Of a stretch of DNA of 64,000 nt, positions 12,651 through 24,307 are shown piece after piece; position 1 is the stretch's first letter, and each line of letters begins with the position of its first letter. The notes below the pieces were generated by a model, which made no database searches, was not told the origin of the DNA, and saw only the letters and a program-made list of their open reading frames with translations. Source of the stretch: Tolypeutes matacus (lineage: Eukaryota; Chordata; Mammalia; Cingulata; Chlamyphoridae). The stretch covers positions 1,404,035-1,468,034 of the forward strand of contig JAKSZT010032888.1 in the NCBI GenBank assembly GCA_026826555.1, given 5' to 3'. A program made the translations under genes and the position numbers.

Positions 12651-13648
12651 CTTTATTTCTTGTTATCACAATCCATTCTATTCAAGGCATAAGATAGCTG
12701 CTTTCATTCCTGTTTGAATTTCCTAAAAGTATGGCATAAATAATATAAACGCTGAAATTCAGTGATGCAGAGAGAGGGTGGGGAGAAGAAGAAAAGCCAC
12801 CAATAAATAGTGATCTCAAAGATAACTACACTGTGCCTGATTGGTTGAGAATGGGCATCTGAACCTGTCTTTTCTGACCAACTGGCTCCATAGATACTGG
12901 ATGAAATGCCTCAGTGTCCATCTTCAGGAAAGCTGGCTTTGCATCTATGGTGAATACAATTTCTTTCTTCCTCAAGCACGAACCCCTAAGGGTGTGCTCA
13001 TGGCTTTGGGATCAGTCAGAGGTCATGGGTTGTCAACAGTGAGTAAAAAACTTACTGTTTATGAACCTAATACTGAAGGGGGAATTTTGCCTTGTTAGAC
13101 ATTTTTATTTTAAGTAGCAAACACAGAACTTTTTATTTTCTGTAATGACTGTGTGCATTTAATTCTATATATTCTCATGTAACATATTCCAAAAGTATTC
13201 ATTTATTGTAGGTTTTATGGCTGGAAGTCACTGTATGCTGTAGTATTTGTTGCATGTTAGGGTTGTTTCTAGGAGAAATCCTGATATAGATTCAGAGAAT
13301 AAGGAGACACAGATACAATTGTGAAATGTATGTACAAAATATTGGCACCTGTTTGGTACATGAAATGGGCGACATGATGAGTGTCTGACTAAGACATTTT
13401 GCAGCATGAGGTAAAAGGGAAAATGTGCATCACTATATATATGCTTTTAATAATTTTTAAATGGTTTATTTTTCCTAACAGCACTAAAGTAGTTGAAAAA
13501 TTGAAAGACATATATATTAAATCTCACAATAATTTAAGTTTAAATAGATTATTTATATCCAAAACAAATTATATTGTAATTTATACTTTCTTGGTTTTAA
13601 TATTAGCAAACTCATCAATGTTTTAAAATTTTACAAGTTAACTAAATT
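12651..13648. other. Unassigned
   Basis: Includes an open frame at 12841-13098 (85 codons, plus strand) without any recognised domain, signal peptide or splice context. The remainder is AT-rich. No repeat was named. Confidence 0.4.
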
Positions 13649-13658
13649 TGTTTTCATT
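13649..13658. repeat. Target-site duplication of SINE (left)
   Basis: TGTTTTCATT, repeated exactly at 14025-14034. Confidence 0.75.
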
Positions 13659-14024
13659 ATTTAAAAGATTATTTATTTATTTATTTATTTCTCCCCACCC
13701 CCTGGTTGTTTGTGCTCACTGTGTCTGTTTCTTGTGTGCTCATCTTCCTTTTTTAGGAGGCACTAGGAAATGAAGCTGGGGCCTCCCATGTTGGAGGGAG
13801 GTGTCTAATCATTTGACCCACGTCTGCTTCCTGCTTTGTTGTATCTCTCATTATGTTTTTCCGCCTTGTTTCTCCTATTTTGACATCTTTTTGCATCAGT
13901 TCACATCAGCCAATGCCTTCAGCTTGCTGTCTTTCTCAACTTCTTTAGGAGGCACCAGAAACTGAACCTGGGACCTCCCATCTGGTAGGTGGGAGCTCAA
14001 TTGCTTGAGCCACATCTGCTTCCC
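13659..14024 (-). mobile_element. Dimeric DAS-type SINE
   Basis: An antisense dimer with monomers at about 13755-13838 and 13944-14024, each reading 'aggaggcac...cctcccat...ttgagccacatctgcttcc' type sequence. Each is preceded by a T/C-rich non-tRNA tail. The element begins with an A/T-rich (ttta)n poly(A)-derived stretch. One target duplication pair flanks the pair of monomers. Confidence 0.88.
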
Positions 14025-14034
14025 TGTTTTCATT
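14025..14034. repeat. Target-site duplication of SINE (right)
   Basis: Exact copy of 13649-13658. Confidence 0.75.
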
Positions 14035-14269
14035 CTAAAGAATTGCTATAGTTGACAAATTATGACCATGTAACAAACCTTCAATATTTTAAAATTAACT
14101 ACTGTTTATTGAAACATCTTTTGCAGTACCCAACTATTACTGGTATTGTTTAAAAAATATACACCATTTACAAATTTGGATAAGATTGTATTGAATAAAA
14201 TTTTAAAATTTGGTTTACACTGGTGATTTTTAAAAATCTCATGATATTGTATCTGTTTAAAACCATCTA

Positions 14270-15540
14270 ATTTCAAATTTATTCAGCATATAGATAATTG
14301 AAAAAGAAGCAAAAGTATCACAATTCATAGATGTCATGATCTTATATATTGATAATCCCACTGAATCCACAGAAAACACCAGCAGTAATAATTCATCAAA
14401 GGTAAAGGATACAACATCAATGGGCAAATTTCAATTTTATTTCTATAAACTACCAATGAACAATCTGAAAATGAAATTATGAAAATAATTCCATTGAAAA
14501 TAGCATGAAAATAATTATATACTTAGGAATAAATTTAGACAAGGAAATGCAAGATGTATAGTGAAATCTACAAATTATTGCTGAATGTAATTCAAGAAGA
14601 CTTAAATAAATAGAAAGACATCCTGTACTCATGGATTCAAAGACTTCATAATGTTAAGAAGCAACACTACTGGTCTACATATTTAGTGAATCCCCATCAA
14701 AAATCCCAATGACCCTTTTGAAAAAATAGAAAAAATGATCCTAACATGTATATGGAAATGTAAGTGACAGCAAATAGCCAATACAATCTTGAAACAGAAG
14801 AACAAAGCTGAGAACCCACATTTCACTATTTCAAAGTGTTTTACAAAGCAACACTAATCAAAACAAGATGTTAGTGGCAAAAGGATAGGCATAGAATACA
14901 GACCAATGAGTTGGAATTGAAAGTCCATGTATGTTCAAAAATTGATTTTTGACAAGGTGGCAAAGCCATTTGATGGGGAAGGAATAATCTCTTCAACAAA
15001 TGGTGCCATTACAAATGAATATTCTCAGGGAAAATAAACTAATTGGACCCCTATCTCACATCATATACAAAAATTAACTTATACTGGAACAAAGGCCTTA
15101 ATGTAGGAGCTAAAATTGTAAAACTCTTAGGAAAGTCATAGGGGTTAAATCTTTATGAATTTGGATTTGGAAATAGATTCTTAGATATGACACAAATGCA
15201 AATTTTTTAATTAAATAAAGAGTTTCATCAAAATTAAACTTTTTTAAAATCCAAGAGTACTATCAAGAAAATATAGTCAATATTCACAATGGGACAAAAT
15301 TTTTGCAAATCATATATCTGTTAAGGGTCTAATATCCAGAATATATAAAAAACACTTTCATCACAACATCAAAAAGATAAACATCCTCATTAAAAACTGA
15401 TCAAAGTAACAGCATAGACATTACTCAAAAACAATAGAAAGTGACTAACAAGCACATGTGAAGGTACTCAATTTCATTAGTCATTAAAGAGATGTAAATA
15501 AAAATCACAGTGAAGGATTTTTGCCAAGTTAAAATTTAAA
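14270..15540 (+). mobile_element. Old L1 fragment (ORF2, RT to C-terminus)
   Basis: It begins at the RT catalytic block, read as FIDVMILYID. It then runs through the 'IKYLGIN'-like region near 14515, the 'TAWYW' equivalent region near 14890 and the 'HTLYKN' region near 15055, to the cysteine/histidine C-terminal part near 15500. Many stops and frameshifts are present. Confidence 0.8.
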
Positions 15541-16398
15541 ATAAGCATTGAATTATAAATCACAAAGAGTGAGACTTAGTGTTATCTATAGTGTAATTAT
15601 AATAATTTTTTCCTTCAGTTATAACAAAGGTAGCACACCAACGCACAATATTAATAGTGAAATCTGTCTGCTGGAGGTATATATGGGAAATCTGTGCTTT
15701 CTGCATGATTTTTCTATAAACCTAAAAATTCTCTAATAAAATGATGAGAAAAATTAGCAATTTAATGTGTTTGCTTTTTGTTGTTGTTTCTTTTAAACAA
15801 TTAACAGCAGAGGGCCAAGATAGCACAAAAGGTCATAAAAAGAAATAAAACATTTGTCTTTATTCATAAATGATAGGATTGTCTTAATAGAAAATTTTAA
15901 AAACTATAATAATATTGTGAGTTTATTATGCATATAAAATACAAAAATCAATTGCATTTCTATATATCACCTCCAAATAGATCTTTCCAAAGGAGTTACA
16001 TGAAAGCAGAGGATGCTGATAAGGAAAGATTGGGATACGGGTGAGCTAGACAAATGAGGAAAGAACATTATTTTTAACTGGATGGAATATATCACAGTGG
16101 GCTTACTTAGCAGATATTTTGGGTTGCATATATTAGCAGCAGCAGCCTGAATGTTACTAATTCTTTGCTAGATTAGTTAACTGAAACCTGATTCAATGAT
16201 CACCCATAGAAATGATTTATTAGATCTATTAGAGAGGACTCTGCTAACTTTTTTAACAGTGTGTATTGTGGAGAACAAGTCAATCCATCACTGAAACCTT
16301 GAAAAATTCATTAATAAGGGAAGAATGAGGGGTTGGGACCAAGAATTGTTGTATGACCATGATAATGTCATATTACTATTAGATATACACATGGAGAT
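15541..16398. other. Unassigned with a small L1 piece
   Basis: About 15845-15970 reads like a short sense L1 ORF2 fragment ('aaatacaaaaatcaattgca'). The rest shows nothing nameable. Confidence 0.4.
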
Positions 16399-16590
16399 GC
16401 CAAATAATGAAGTTAAGAGTTACTGAGTACATACACTGGTGCTATGCACCCTTATAAGTATTTTTCCTTTCTTAAGGTATTTGGTCTGCCTGACAAATAT
16501 GTGAGGAATTTATTATAATTCACATTTTACACAGAAGAAGCTGAGACACAGAGTTAAGCAGACACTTGAATACAGGAGTCTGAACCTCAG
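16399..16590 (-). mobile_element. MIR-like ancient SINE
   Basis: 'Attcacattttacacagaagaagctgagacacagagttaagc' type wording at about 16515-16560 matches the mammalian MIR core and flank. The orientation call rests on the core; edges are approximate. Confidence 0.6.
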
Positions 16591-17239
16591 AAAAACTGGC
16601 ATGGATGGAAATGTAAACTTGAATGTCATCTGCTACAGACAGCAGTGCACTTAATGAGACAACTTAGAGAAAGATGTTAATAGAGAGCAGAGGACTAAGC
16701 ACCGAGGCCTTGGGTGCTCTGATATTTAGAAGCCTGTCAGAAAATCTGGAGATGTGCAATGCCATGGCATGGGTTATGGGCATTTAGTCAATGACAGTAG
16801 AATATAACAACTTACAGATCTGCTAATTTTCATAATGCTAACTTGCCACCCTGGCTCTTTTCTTTCTGATAATTAGAAAAAGAAAATGTACATATTATAC
16901 ACCTTTCGATTTTCAGTGTGCACTAAAAAATTTTTCTGTAATGCTTGAGCTAATTTTTTCTTGAATTACTTTGTGGACTTAAACTCGCAGCCAGACCAAG
17001 GGCTCTCAGTACTTGCCTATCACACAGTGTGGGTGCCAGAAACAGAATTGTCTCTCTCCAAAGCAAAGAGAAGAATAGAAAACTGAATTTGTGCAGCATC
17101 AATAGCATTTTTTCTATCACTTCATTATACAAGTTCTTTTCTCATTTTAATTAATTCTAAATTTTATTTTAAATAGTGTCAATTTATTATTATTTCCACA
17201 GATGAAATAAATAAATAAGCTATGCAAAGTTGAGAATCC
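16591..17239. other. Unassigned
   Basis: No gene or named repeat was recognised. Confidence 0.4.
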
Positions 17240-17405
17240 TGAAAATATTAATTAATGGATTCATTCATTCAACAAATATTTTTGGGTACTTTCTAGGTGC
17301 CAGACCCAGAGTACATACCAGACATACACTGACAAACAAAACAGATAAGTTTTGTCCTCATGGAAATTCAATTATATGGAGAAGGCAGATGGAAAACAAA
17401 CAAAA
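17240..17405 (-). mobile_element. L2-like ancient LINE fragment
   Basis: 'Ttcattcattcaacaaatatttt', 'taggtgccagac' and 'acaaaacagataagttttgtcctcatgga' follow in the order seen in the mirrored 3' end of mammalian L2. It is diverged and its boundaries are approximate. Confidence 0.5.
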
Positions 17406-18674
17406 TATCACATCATAAAATATGAGCAAGGGATGCATATTATTTTAGTGGTATCCCAAGTTGTGTCTCCCTCACTAAAGAGCCTCACTGTACTGTGACA
17501 ACAGTATAAGTAAATCTTTGAAAAGACTCTATGAGGTCATTATATTTGAAAAACACTTTTCAGCTTCAGTTGATAATTTTTTATATGTTACCTTGTCAGG
17601 TTTTAGATTTGAAGGTAATTTTGCAGGTGACAATAGGACACAAAGTCAATTCCTGCTTGTGAGAACATGAACAATGCACATTGTGGAGGTGTGAGGAAAT
17701 AAGCAGTACTTTCAGTGACTTCCAAGATGAGGTGTGAGGGTGGAGACATCATGAGGAGTGGATGGGAGTTATTCCTCTCCCCATCTGCTCTTTGCATCCT
17801 TCTCTGTAGATTATGACAAAATTGAAACCTCTCTTTTTATCATCTTGAACTTTTAAGAAAACCAATGGAAATTTTCTGCATGGCCTTTTGAAAATGCATA
17901 GCAAGATGATTTATTAAAACTTCAATTGAATGTGAAATTTTCCTCTATTTGCCTTCTTTCCTATCCAAAGGAGGTAGTTAGGCTCTGCAAGGCAGAAGCT
18001 GCCAAAAATGCAGGGCTCTACAAGTCTGTTTCAAAGTCAGCACATTGAAGTGGTTTCACTGAGTGAAATGGAGGGGAAGGTGGGTTGGAGTGGAAAAGGA
18101 GAGTCCTAGACATTGGGAAGGAATGAGGCCATGTTTGTTAATACTGTCCTGGAGTAGGTGGCAACAATTCAGAGGGAAATAGGGGACCTAGGGATCCAAA
18201 TCCCAAAATGGCGCTACCAGCCAAGACAAGCTGCTTGCACTCAAGCATGGCATGGAAGTAGCAGAGCCAGTGCTTCAGGAAAATCACATAGGCTTTGACA
18301 AGAGTGCGTTGAGGCTTTTCTCCAATGCCTTGATACTTCATTATATTCTGGAAATAATTGCAGAAGTATAGGCAGTGGGGGTACCCTAAGAAGAAGTAAT
18401 TCTAATTTTTCCACCATTTGGTAGCAGGTACCTCTGACATGGGGTTTCATTTATTTAAAGACATATGCATAAAATTCTTTATTGCACATGTAAGTTTATG
18501 CACAGGTTTGCACATACAAATATTTATCATTAATGCATACATTCAGCTGATAAAGATTTACTATATAATGACTACATGTAAGATGCTATGCCAGACACTC
18601 CTGAAAATGAAATGCCTAGAAGGTCCCTCAACATTTGAAGAGAAACAGGGCCTGGTTAAAACCTCTTTTGGTTA
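17406..18674. other. Unassigned
   Basis: Contains overlapping minus-strand open frames at 18138-18450 that I could not match to any family. About 18530-18600 has faint L2-like wording. No functional element is supported. Confidence 0.4.
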
Positions 18675-18780
18675 GGGGAGCAGGTAGACCTCAGTGGTTG
18701 AGTGCCTGCTTCCCATGTATGAGGTCCTGGGTTCAATTCTCAGTACCTCCTTTTTAAAAAAGTATTTTATTTTATCTTTT
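18675..18780 (+). mobile_element. DAS-type SINE monomer
   Basis: Sense copy starting 'ggggagcaggtagacctcag'. It has the tRNA-like body 'ggttgagtgcctgcttccca' and a B-box-like 'gggttcaattctc', then 'cagtacctcc' and an A/T tail. It is tRNA-derived but is not a tRNA gene. Confidence 0.88.
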
Positions 18781-19775
18781 TCTGTGTACCAAGCGAACCC
18801 CAAAATGTAGAGCTTTTAAACAACAATCATTTCCTGCACTCATATCTTTTCAGATTGGCAGTTTGAGATTCTTCTGGCCTGGCCCAGGCTCAGCTGCACT
18901 CAAATGGACTGTACACATACCTTCAATCTGCTGCCAGGTGAACTGGTGGCCAGCTGGTCTAAAATCAACCCATCTGCAACAGCTGCACACTTTCTCTGTA
19001 TGGCCTTTATGATCAAGTAAGCCAGTGAGGACTCATTCACATGGATTTTTGGTCCTCAAAAAGCAAGAAGAGGGCAACCCCAGTGTACAAGTGCTTACAA
19101 TTCCCTGCTTTTATCTGGTTTGCTCCTGTCTCAATGACTAAAGGAACCAATATTGGACCCATTTGAAGGTGAAGAAAGTCTCCTGTTTTTAATAAAAGTA
19201 CATAAAGTAACATTAGAAAGCATAGGTACAGAGAGAGGAAGAATGCATGGCGATTGTTTTGCAACCAAGTACAACAAGTAATATCATTGAGCATCTTTCA
19301 AGCGATGTAAATTGTTTGTCCAGTGCAATCGAGTACACAGCAGAGTAGGAAATTCTACAAAAGTAAGGTCAAGAAGATTCCAACCAGGAAATCATGTTCT
19401 AACTAGATTTATAAACTATAAATAAAATAGATGGTTGGGAGGTGGAAATGGCACCAGACATTCTGGAATCCCAAAGGATTTCCCTGAGGCCATAGTGCAT
19501 GGTGGGAGAAAAGTCAAAAGAGGTAGGATGGGCCATTGTGGCACTTTCCTACATCCATGAGCAAGCATAGATCTTTTTTTTAAATTGTGTTTTCCAACCA
19601 CTTGTCCCTTTTCTACCCTCAGGATTCATACAAATCAAGCAACTCTCTTCCCCAGATAGCAGATTTTATTGTGTCCTAGTTGTCAGGTGCCTCTCTATTT
19701 CCAACCCACAACTTTCTTAAATCCTTCCCTAAAAGTTTTCCACAATTTTCTAGTTCTTCCTTTCTGAATGGCCTC
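18781..19775. other. Unassigned
   Basis: About 18785-19030 has the look of an old interspersed repeat ('ttttaaacaacaatcatttc...'), but the family is uncertain. No gene was recognised. Confidence 0.35.
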
Positions 19776-21170
19776 AGAACAAATACACATGATTACAGAC
19801 ACATCTTAGGGTGACTGTGCTGTCCTGATTGTTGCTGCTGTTGGTGGTGAGTTTGAAGCTGGCATCTCTAAGAATCGGCAGACCCATGAGCATGCTCTTC
19901 TGGCTTACACACTGGGTGTGAAACAACTAATTGTTGATGTTAACAAAATGGATTCCACTGAGCCAACCTATAGCTGGAAGAGATATGAGGAAATCATTAA
20001 AGAAGTCAGCACCTACATTAAGAAAATTGGCTACAATCTTGACACAGTAGTATTTGTGCCAATTTCTGGTTGTAATGCTGACAACATGCTGGAGCCAAGT
20101 ACTAATATGCCTTTGTTCAAGGGATGAAAAATCACCCATAAGGACATCAATGCCAGGGGAACTACACTGCTTGAGCTCTAGATTGCATCCTGCCCCCTAC
20201 TCATCCAGGTGATAAACACTTGCATCTGCCGCTTCAGGATGTCTACACAATTGGTGGTATTGGTGCTCTCCCTGTGGGCTGAGTGGAGACTGGTGTTCTC
20301 ACACTGGGCATGGTGGTCACCTTTGCTTCAGTCATTGTGACAACAGAAGTAAAATCTGTTGAAAATCAACATGAAGCTTTGTGTGAAGTTCTTCCTGGGG
20401 ACAATGTAGGCTTCCATGTCAAGAACGTTTCTGTAAAAAAGATGTTCATCATGGCAATGTGACTGGTGACAGCAAAAATGACCCACCAATGGAAGCAGCT
20501 GGCTTAATGGCTCAGGTGGTTATCCTGAACCATACAGGCAATATCAGTGCTGGCTATGCACCTGTGCTGGATTGACATAGCTCACATATTTTGCCAGATT
20601 GTTGAGCTGAAGAAGATTGACCACCATTCTGGTAAGAAGCTGAAAGATGGCCACAAATTCCTGAAATCAGGTGATGCTGCCATCATTAACATGGTTCCTG
20701 GAAAGCCCACGTGTGTTGAGAGCTTCTCTGACTATCCTCCTCTTGGTCTTTTTGCTGTTCATGATATGAGACAGACAGTTGGTATGGGTGTCATCAAGGC
20801 AGTGGACAAGAAGGCTGCTGGAGCTGGCAAGGCCACTAAGTCTGCCTAGAAAGTTCAGAAAGCTAAATGGATATTATCCACAACACCTGCCACCCCAGTC
20901 TTAATCAGTGGTGGAATACTGGTGTCAGAGTTGTTTGTCTTAATCGGCCACTTAAGTTTAATAGTAAAAGATTGGTAAATAATAACAATGCATCATAAAA
21001 CCTTCAGAAGGAAAGGAATGCTTTGTGGACCATTTGATTTTATGTGGGAGTTTTAAGTTATTAGTTTTTAAAATCAGTAGTTTTTAAATGGAAACATTTG
21101 ACCAAAAATCTGTGACAGAAATTTGAGACCCATTAAAACAAAGTTTAATTAGAAACCTGTGTCTTCTTTT
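19776..21170 (+). pseudogene. EEF1A1P: EEF1A1 processed pseudogene, 5'-truncated
   Basis: EEF1A1 encodes the GTPase that delivers aminoacyl-tRNA to the ribosome. This copy starts in the G domain at about codon 100 of the parent, near 'acatgattacagacacatct'. It runs without introns to the C-terminus ([11 protein letters not shown], stop near 20847), then into the 3' UTR, including 'aaaatcagtagtttttaaatgg' near 21075. The NKMDST motif for guanine recognition is readable at 19943-19960. The frame is broken: TGA at 20125 replaces an expected Trp, other stops and indels occur near 20180-20580, and the longest open pieces are 69 and 100 codons. No introns and a missing 5' end indicate an L1-mediated mRNA copy. 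EEF1A1 rather than EEF1A2 is inferred from the matching 3' UTR. It is non-coding now. Confidence 0.95.
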
Positions 21171-21544
21171 GAAAGGTCAGCTTTTAATTGTTTTAGACAA
21201 AAGACTGAGATGCCCATAAGTTTCTGGTGTTCTGTCTGCTGAAATTTGATAAGAATTTTTGGTAGTTCAGGGTTAACAATTTTTTAAGGACAGGAATTAA
21301 GGTTTTATTCACCTGCTGAGGGGTGGGTTCACTTAAGTACTTAGTATGGAGGGGGTTGCAACCTTGTTTAGGATGAAAAAATCATAGAATTAGTAATGTT
21401 ATAAGCTACTTTTGAAGGCCAAGTTCTGTAAAGGCCATGTCTTGCATAGAATTTTAATTTTATATATTTATCCATATCAATATTGGAGAGTTTATATTGT
21501 ATCTAGGTTCTAGGAAAAATAAAAGATACTGGAAGTTGACAAAA
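21171..21544. other. Unassigned, possibly extended EEF1A1 3' UTR
   Basis: It continues directly from the pseudogene 3' UTR with no poly(A) tract at the expected short-transcript end. It may come from a longer transcript form or be host DNA. Confidence 0.35.
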
Positions 21545-21740
21545 AACAAACTCAACTGGTATTTGCATATTAAAACTGTATCCTGCCACTTTGCTGAAGT
21601 TCTTTATTAGCTCTAGTAATTTTGTTGCAGTTTTTTGGCACATTCTAGATATAGGATATCATCAGCAAATAGTGAATGTTTTTCTTCTTCCTTCCAATTT
21701 TGATGCTTTTTAATTCTTTTGCTTTCCTAGTTGCTTTCTT
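21545..21740 (-). mobile_element. Small antisense L1 ORF2 fragment
   Basis: The minus strand reads as the RT catalytic neighbourhood, followed by a LLELIKNFS-like stretch. The sense L1 to the right contains the same ORF2 region again, so this is a separate piece rather than a simple 5' inversion. Confidence 0.65.
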
Positions 21741-21779
21741 AATAAAAATACACTAAAAAGTAAGAAAATAAGGAAGTTT

Positions 21780-22448
21780 TCTAAACATGGTAAAGTATAT
21801 ATATGGAAAACCCACAGCTAGCATTGTACTTAATGGTGAAAGACTGAAAATTTTCTTGCTGACTTTGGGAAAAAGTCAAGGATGCCCACTGTCACCACTG
21901 TTATTCAATATTGTGCTAGAAGTTCAAGCTAGAGCAATTAGGCAAGAAAAAGAAATAAAAAGCCATCCAAAATAGGCAAGGAAGAGTACAACCTCCACTC
22001 TGCACTGATGATATGATCTTATATCTAGGAAATCCCAAAAAATCCACACAAAAGCCTCTAGAACTAATAGATGAGTTCAGTGAAGTGGTCAGATGCAAGC
22101 TTAATATGCAAAAATCAGTAGTGTTTCTATACTATACTGATGAGCAGCCTGAGATTTAAGTCAGAAAAAGAATTATATTTATAGTAGTGACTAAAATAAT
22201 CAAATATTTAGGAATAAACTTAAGTACATAAAGGACCTGGGCTCAGAAAACTACAAAACATTGCTAAAATAAAGCAAAGAAGCCCTAAATAAATGGAAGT
22301 ACATTCTATATTCATGGAATGGAAGACTAAATATCATTAAGATGTCAATTTTACTCAAACTGATTTACAGATTCAAGGCAATCTCAACAAAAATCCCACA
22401 ACCTTTTTTGTAGAAATGGAAAAGCAAATTATCAAGTTTATTTGGAAG
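21780..22448 (+). mobile_element. Old host L1, left part (ORF2 RT region)
   Basis: Sense ORF2: the [16 protein letters not shown] block at about 21870-21920, an RT catalytic block (near 22005), then the region up to 'ttatttggaagg'. The element stops in mid-ORF2 at 22448, where the retroviral provirus begins. It resumes at 44300 with the next ORF2 residues, so this is the host site of the provirus. Confidence 0.88.
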
Positions 22449-22454
22449 GGTAAG
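22449..22454. repeat. Provirus target-site duplication (left)
   Basis: GGTAAG, repeated at 44294-44299 directly outside the 3' LTR. Six bases is the usual duplication length for betaretroviral (ERVK-type) integration. Confidence 0.92.
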
Positions 22455-22832
22455 TGTTGGAAAAGATGCTAAGAGCCAGAGCATAAAAGGTTAAGCATTT
22501 AGAAAGCATGCTTGCTGGCAGAGAAACATTAGTAAATGTCTCCAAGGACACTACATACTGCAGACATCAGTAGGAAGAAGCTGAAATCACCACTAAGAAG
22601 TTATTGTATGAATTCCTAAGAAAGATTATCTAGGAACACAGGAACAGGCAGAGCTCTTACATGCCAAATAGAGAAACTAGTGAAGGATGCCCTACTTTAA
22701 TTATCAGCTTTGTAGTATAAAAACAGCTTCAGCTTAAATAAATCAGCCTGCATTCCACATGGAGTGAGGTCCCCTGATCCCAGTCTTTGTTTTCTTCATT
22801 CCTGGCACCGTCTAACTCCACATTGAATTACA
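22455..22832 (+). mobile_element. 5' LTR of ERVK-type provirus
   Basis: 378 bases, TGTTGG...TTACA. It has TATAAAAA at 22716-22723 and AATAAA at 22737-22742, only about 15 bases further on, giving a compact R region. It differs from the 3' LTR by scattered substitutions and an 8-base block near 22580. Confidence 0.93.
22716..22742 (+). promoter_or_regulatory. LTR TATA box and polyadenylation signal
   Basis: TATAAAAA followed closely by AATAAA. The same pair is present in the 3' LTR near 44171-44195. Confidence 0.75.
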
Positions 22833-22837
22833 ATAGA

Positions 22838-22857
22838 TGACGCCCAACGTGGGGCTC
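22838..22857 (+). promoter_or_regulatory. Primer-binding site, tRNA-Lys type
   Basis: TGACGCCCAACGTGGGGCTC lies six bases after the LTR. It matches the 3' end complement of tRNA-Lys(1,2), as used by ERVK/betaretroviruses, except for A in place of G at the third base. Confidence 0.9.
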
Positions 22858-22938
22858 AACTAGTTTTTTCTCTTCTTCAGTGTCATGGAACCAAGGACTT
22901 CTGTTGGTAAGTCAAACGGTCCTTGTAGCATCAGGGTA

Positions 22939-24307
22939 ATGGGTAAGCAGTCGAATTAGTTAGAGGAATATTCCAAGGTCTTGAAGACCTTGTTAAAGAA
23001 TACAGGGGTGTCTGTGATTACCACAGAGTTACTAGAACTCTTCTCTTTGGTTCAAAAGCATTGTTACTGGTTTCAGCCACAAGGGCAGAATGTGTTAAAT
23101 TTGAAACAAGGGAAATTAGTAATGAAAACCTTGCAGCGAGCCTATCAAAAAGGGAAAACAGTTCCTCTACGAACATGGGCTCTTTGTCATCAAATACCTG
23201 CTGCCGTAGATCCTCTACAATCTGAAGAGAAGGAGGATGAAAATGTTATTTATACAAAAAATGTTGAAGTTAGCACTCAACAGCCTGTTTTAAAGGAAGG
23301 GAGTTTTGAAATTCCAGAAGGTTGCACTTCTGATCAGGAGGATTCTGTTTTCTGCTGTACTAAGGGAACTACACTTGTTTTATAAATCAGCCAGCCACTT
23401 TTCCTGTCCAGCCTTTGTATCCTACCCTATCTGAGGAACAGGGAACTGGTCCTGTGAACTCAGTACGTTTGAGAAAATTCCTGTTAAGGATCCCTGGAAC
23501 CCTGCTCCTCCTTCTATCCTTCCGCCTCCCACTAACCCTTTTACTATATTTCCTGATGGTCATGATAATAATCCATGTACAAATCATGTAATGGTTCCTA
23601 ACACCCCTGCTTCATCACCTCTCATGGGATGCATTGCACGGGGCCTACGGGCTGGTGATCCTGAAGCCCTTCAAATGTTTGCAGTTTCCTGTAACTATAA
23701 ACCCACTACCCCCCGATCAATCTAACCCTCAGGGAGGTTTGGAATCTCATCACGAACTGCTCCCTTTTGAACTACTGAAAGATTTAAAACAAGCCTGTGC
23801 CCAATATGAGTTCATTCCCCTTATACTCTTGGTCTTATTAAAGGGATGGCTCGACAGATAGACTAATCCCATGAGATTGGGAAATGCTAGCTTGTACAGT
23901 CTTAAATTCTGCTGAATTTTTGCAATTTAAAACCTGGTGGACAGATGAAGCTATGCAAATGACCACGTGCAATGCAGCTCAAAACCCTCCTGTTCCAATA
24001 ACTCTTGATCAGCTTTTGGGTACTGGTGATTGGATGGGTATACCCTGGCAGTTACAATGTAATGATGTAGTTATTGTTCAGGTTAAGATGGCCTGCTTGG
24101 CTGCATGCATGAAAATTGCACCTCCCAGCCAAGCTACACAATCGTTTTCAAAGATAATTCAATGGGTCAATGAACCATATGTTGAATTTATTGCTAGGCT
24201 CTCTGATGTTGTTTTAAAAACTATACAAATTTCTGAGGCCCAAGGTTTTAATCCTTTAACCCTCACTTATGATAATGCCAATAGTGAATGCAAAAAAGCT
24301 ATAAGAC
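22939..24307 (+). pseudogene. gag: gag (matrix and capsid part), broken
   Basis: Gag is the structural polyprotein. The ATG at 22939 is followed by Gly, as needed for N-myristoylation, but codon 7 (22957-22959) is TAG. The matrix part (22981-23385) has the LELFSLVQKHCYWF helix typical of betaretroviral matrix, then ends in a stop at 23383. A proline-rich linker (about 23400-23880) is frame-shifted more than once. The capsid frame (23884-24307) holds the major homology region QWVNEPYVEFIARL at 24160-24201. The gene is cut at 24307 by the L1, which inserted in the capsid C-terminal domain. It resumes at 34742. It cannot make Gag. Confidence 0.9.
24292..24307. repeat. Target-site duplication of the nested L1 (left)
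   Basis: AAAAAAGCTATAAGAC, repeated exactly at 34742-34757. The gag sequence is continuous across the two copies. Confidence 0.95.

Noticed and set aside
12841..13098. 85-codon open frame considered as an unknown gene
   Set aside because: No recognisable family, no promoter or splice context, and length within chance for this composition.
18675..18760. Possible tRNA gene (A- and B-box-like sequence)
   Set aside because: It has the SINE tail and many relatives in the window. The cloverleaf is degraded, so it is a tRNA-derived SINE.
21545..22448. Antisense then sense L1 considered as one twin-primed insertion
   Set aside because: Both pieces contain the same RT region, whereas twin priming gives different, non-overlapping segments. 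They are two insertions or a rearrangement.
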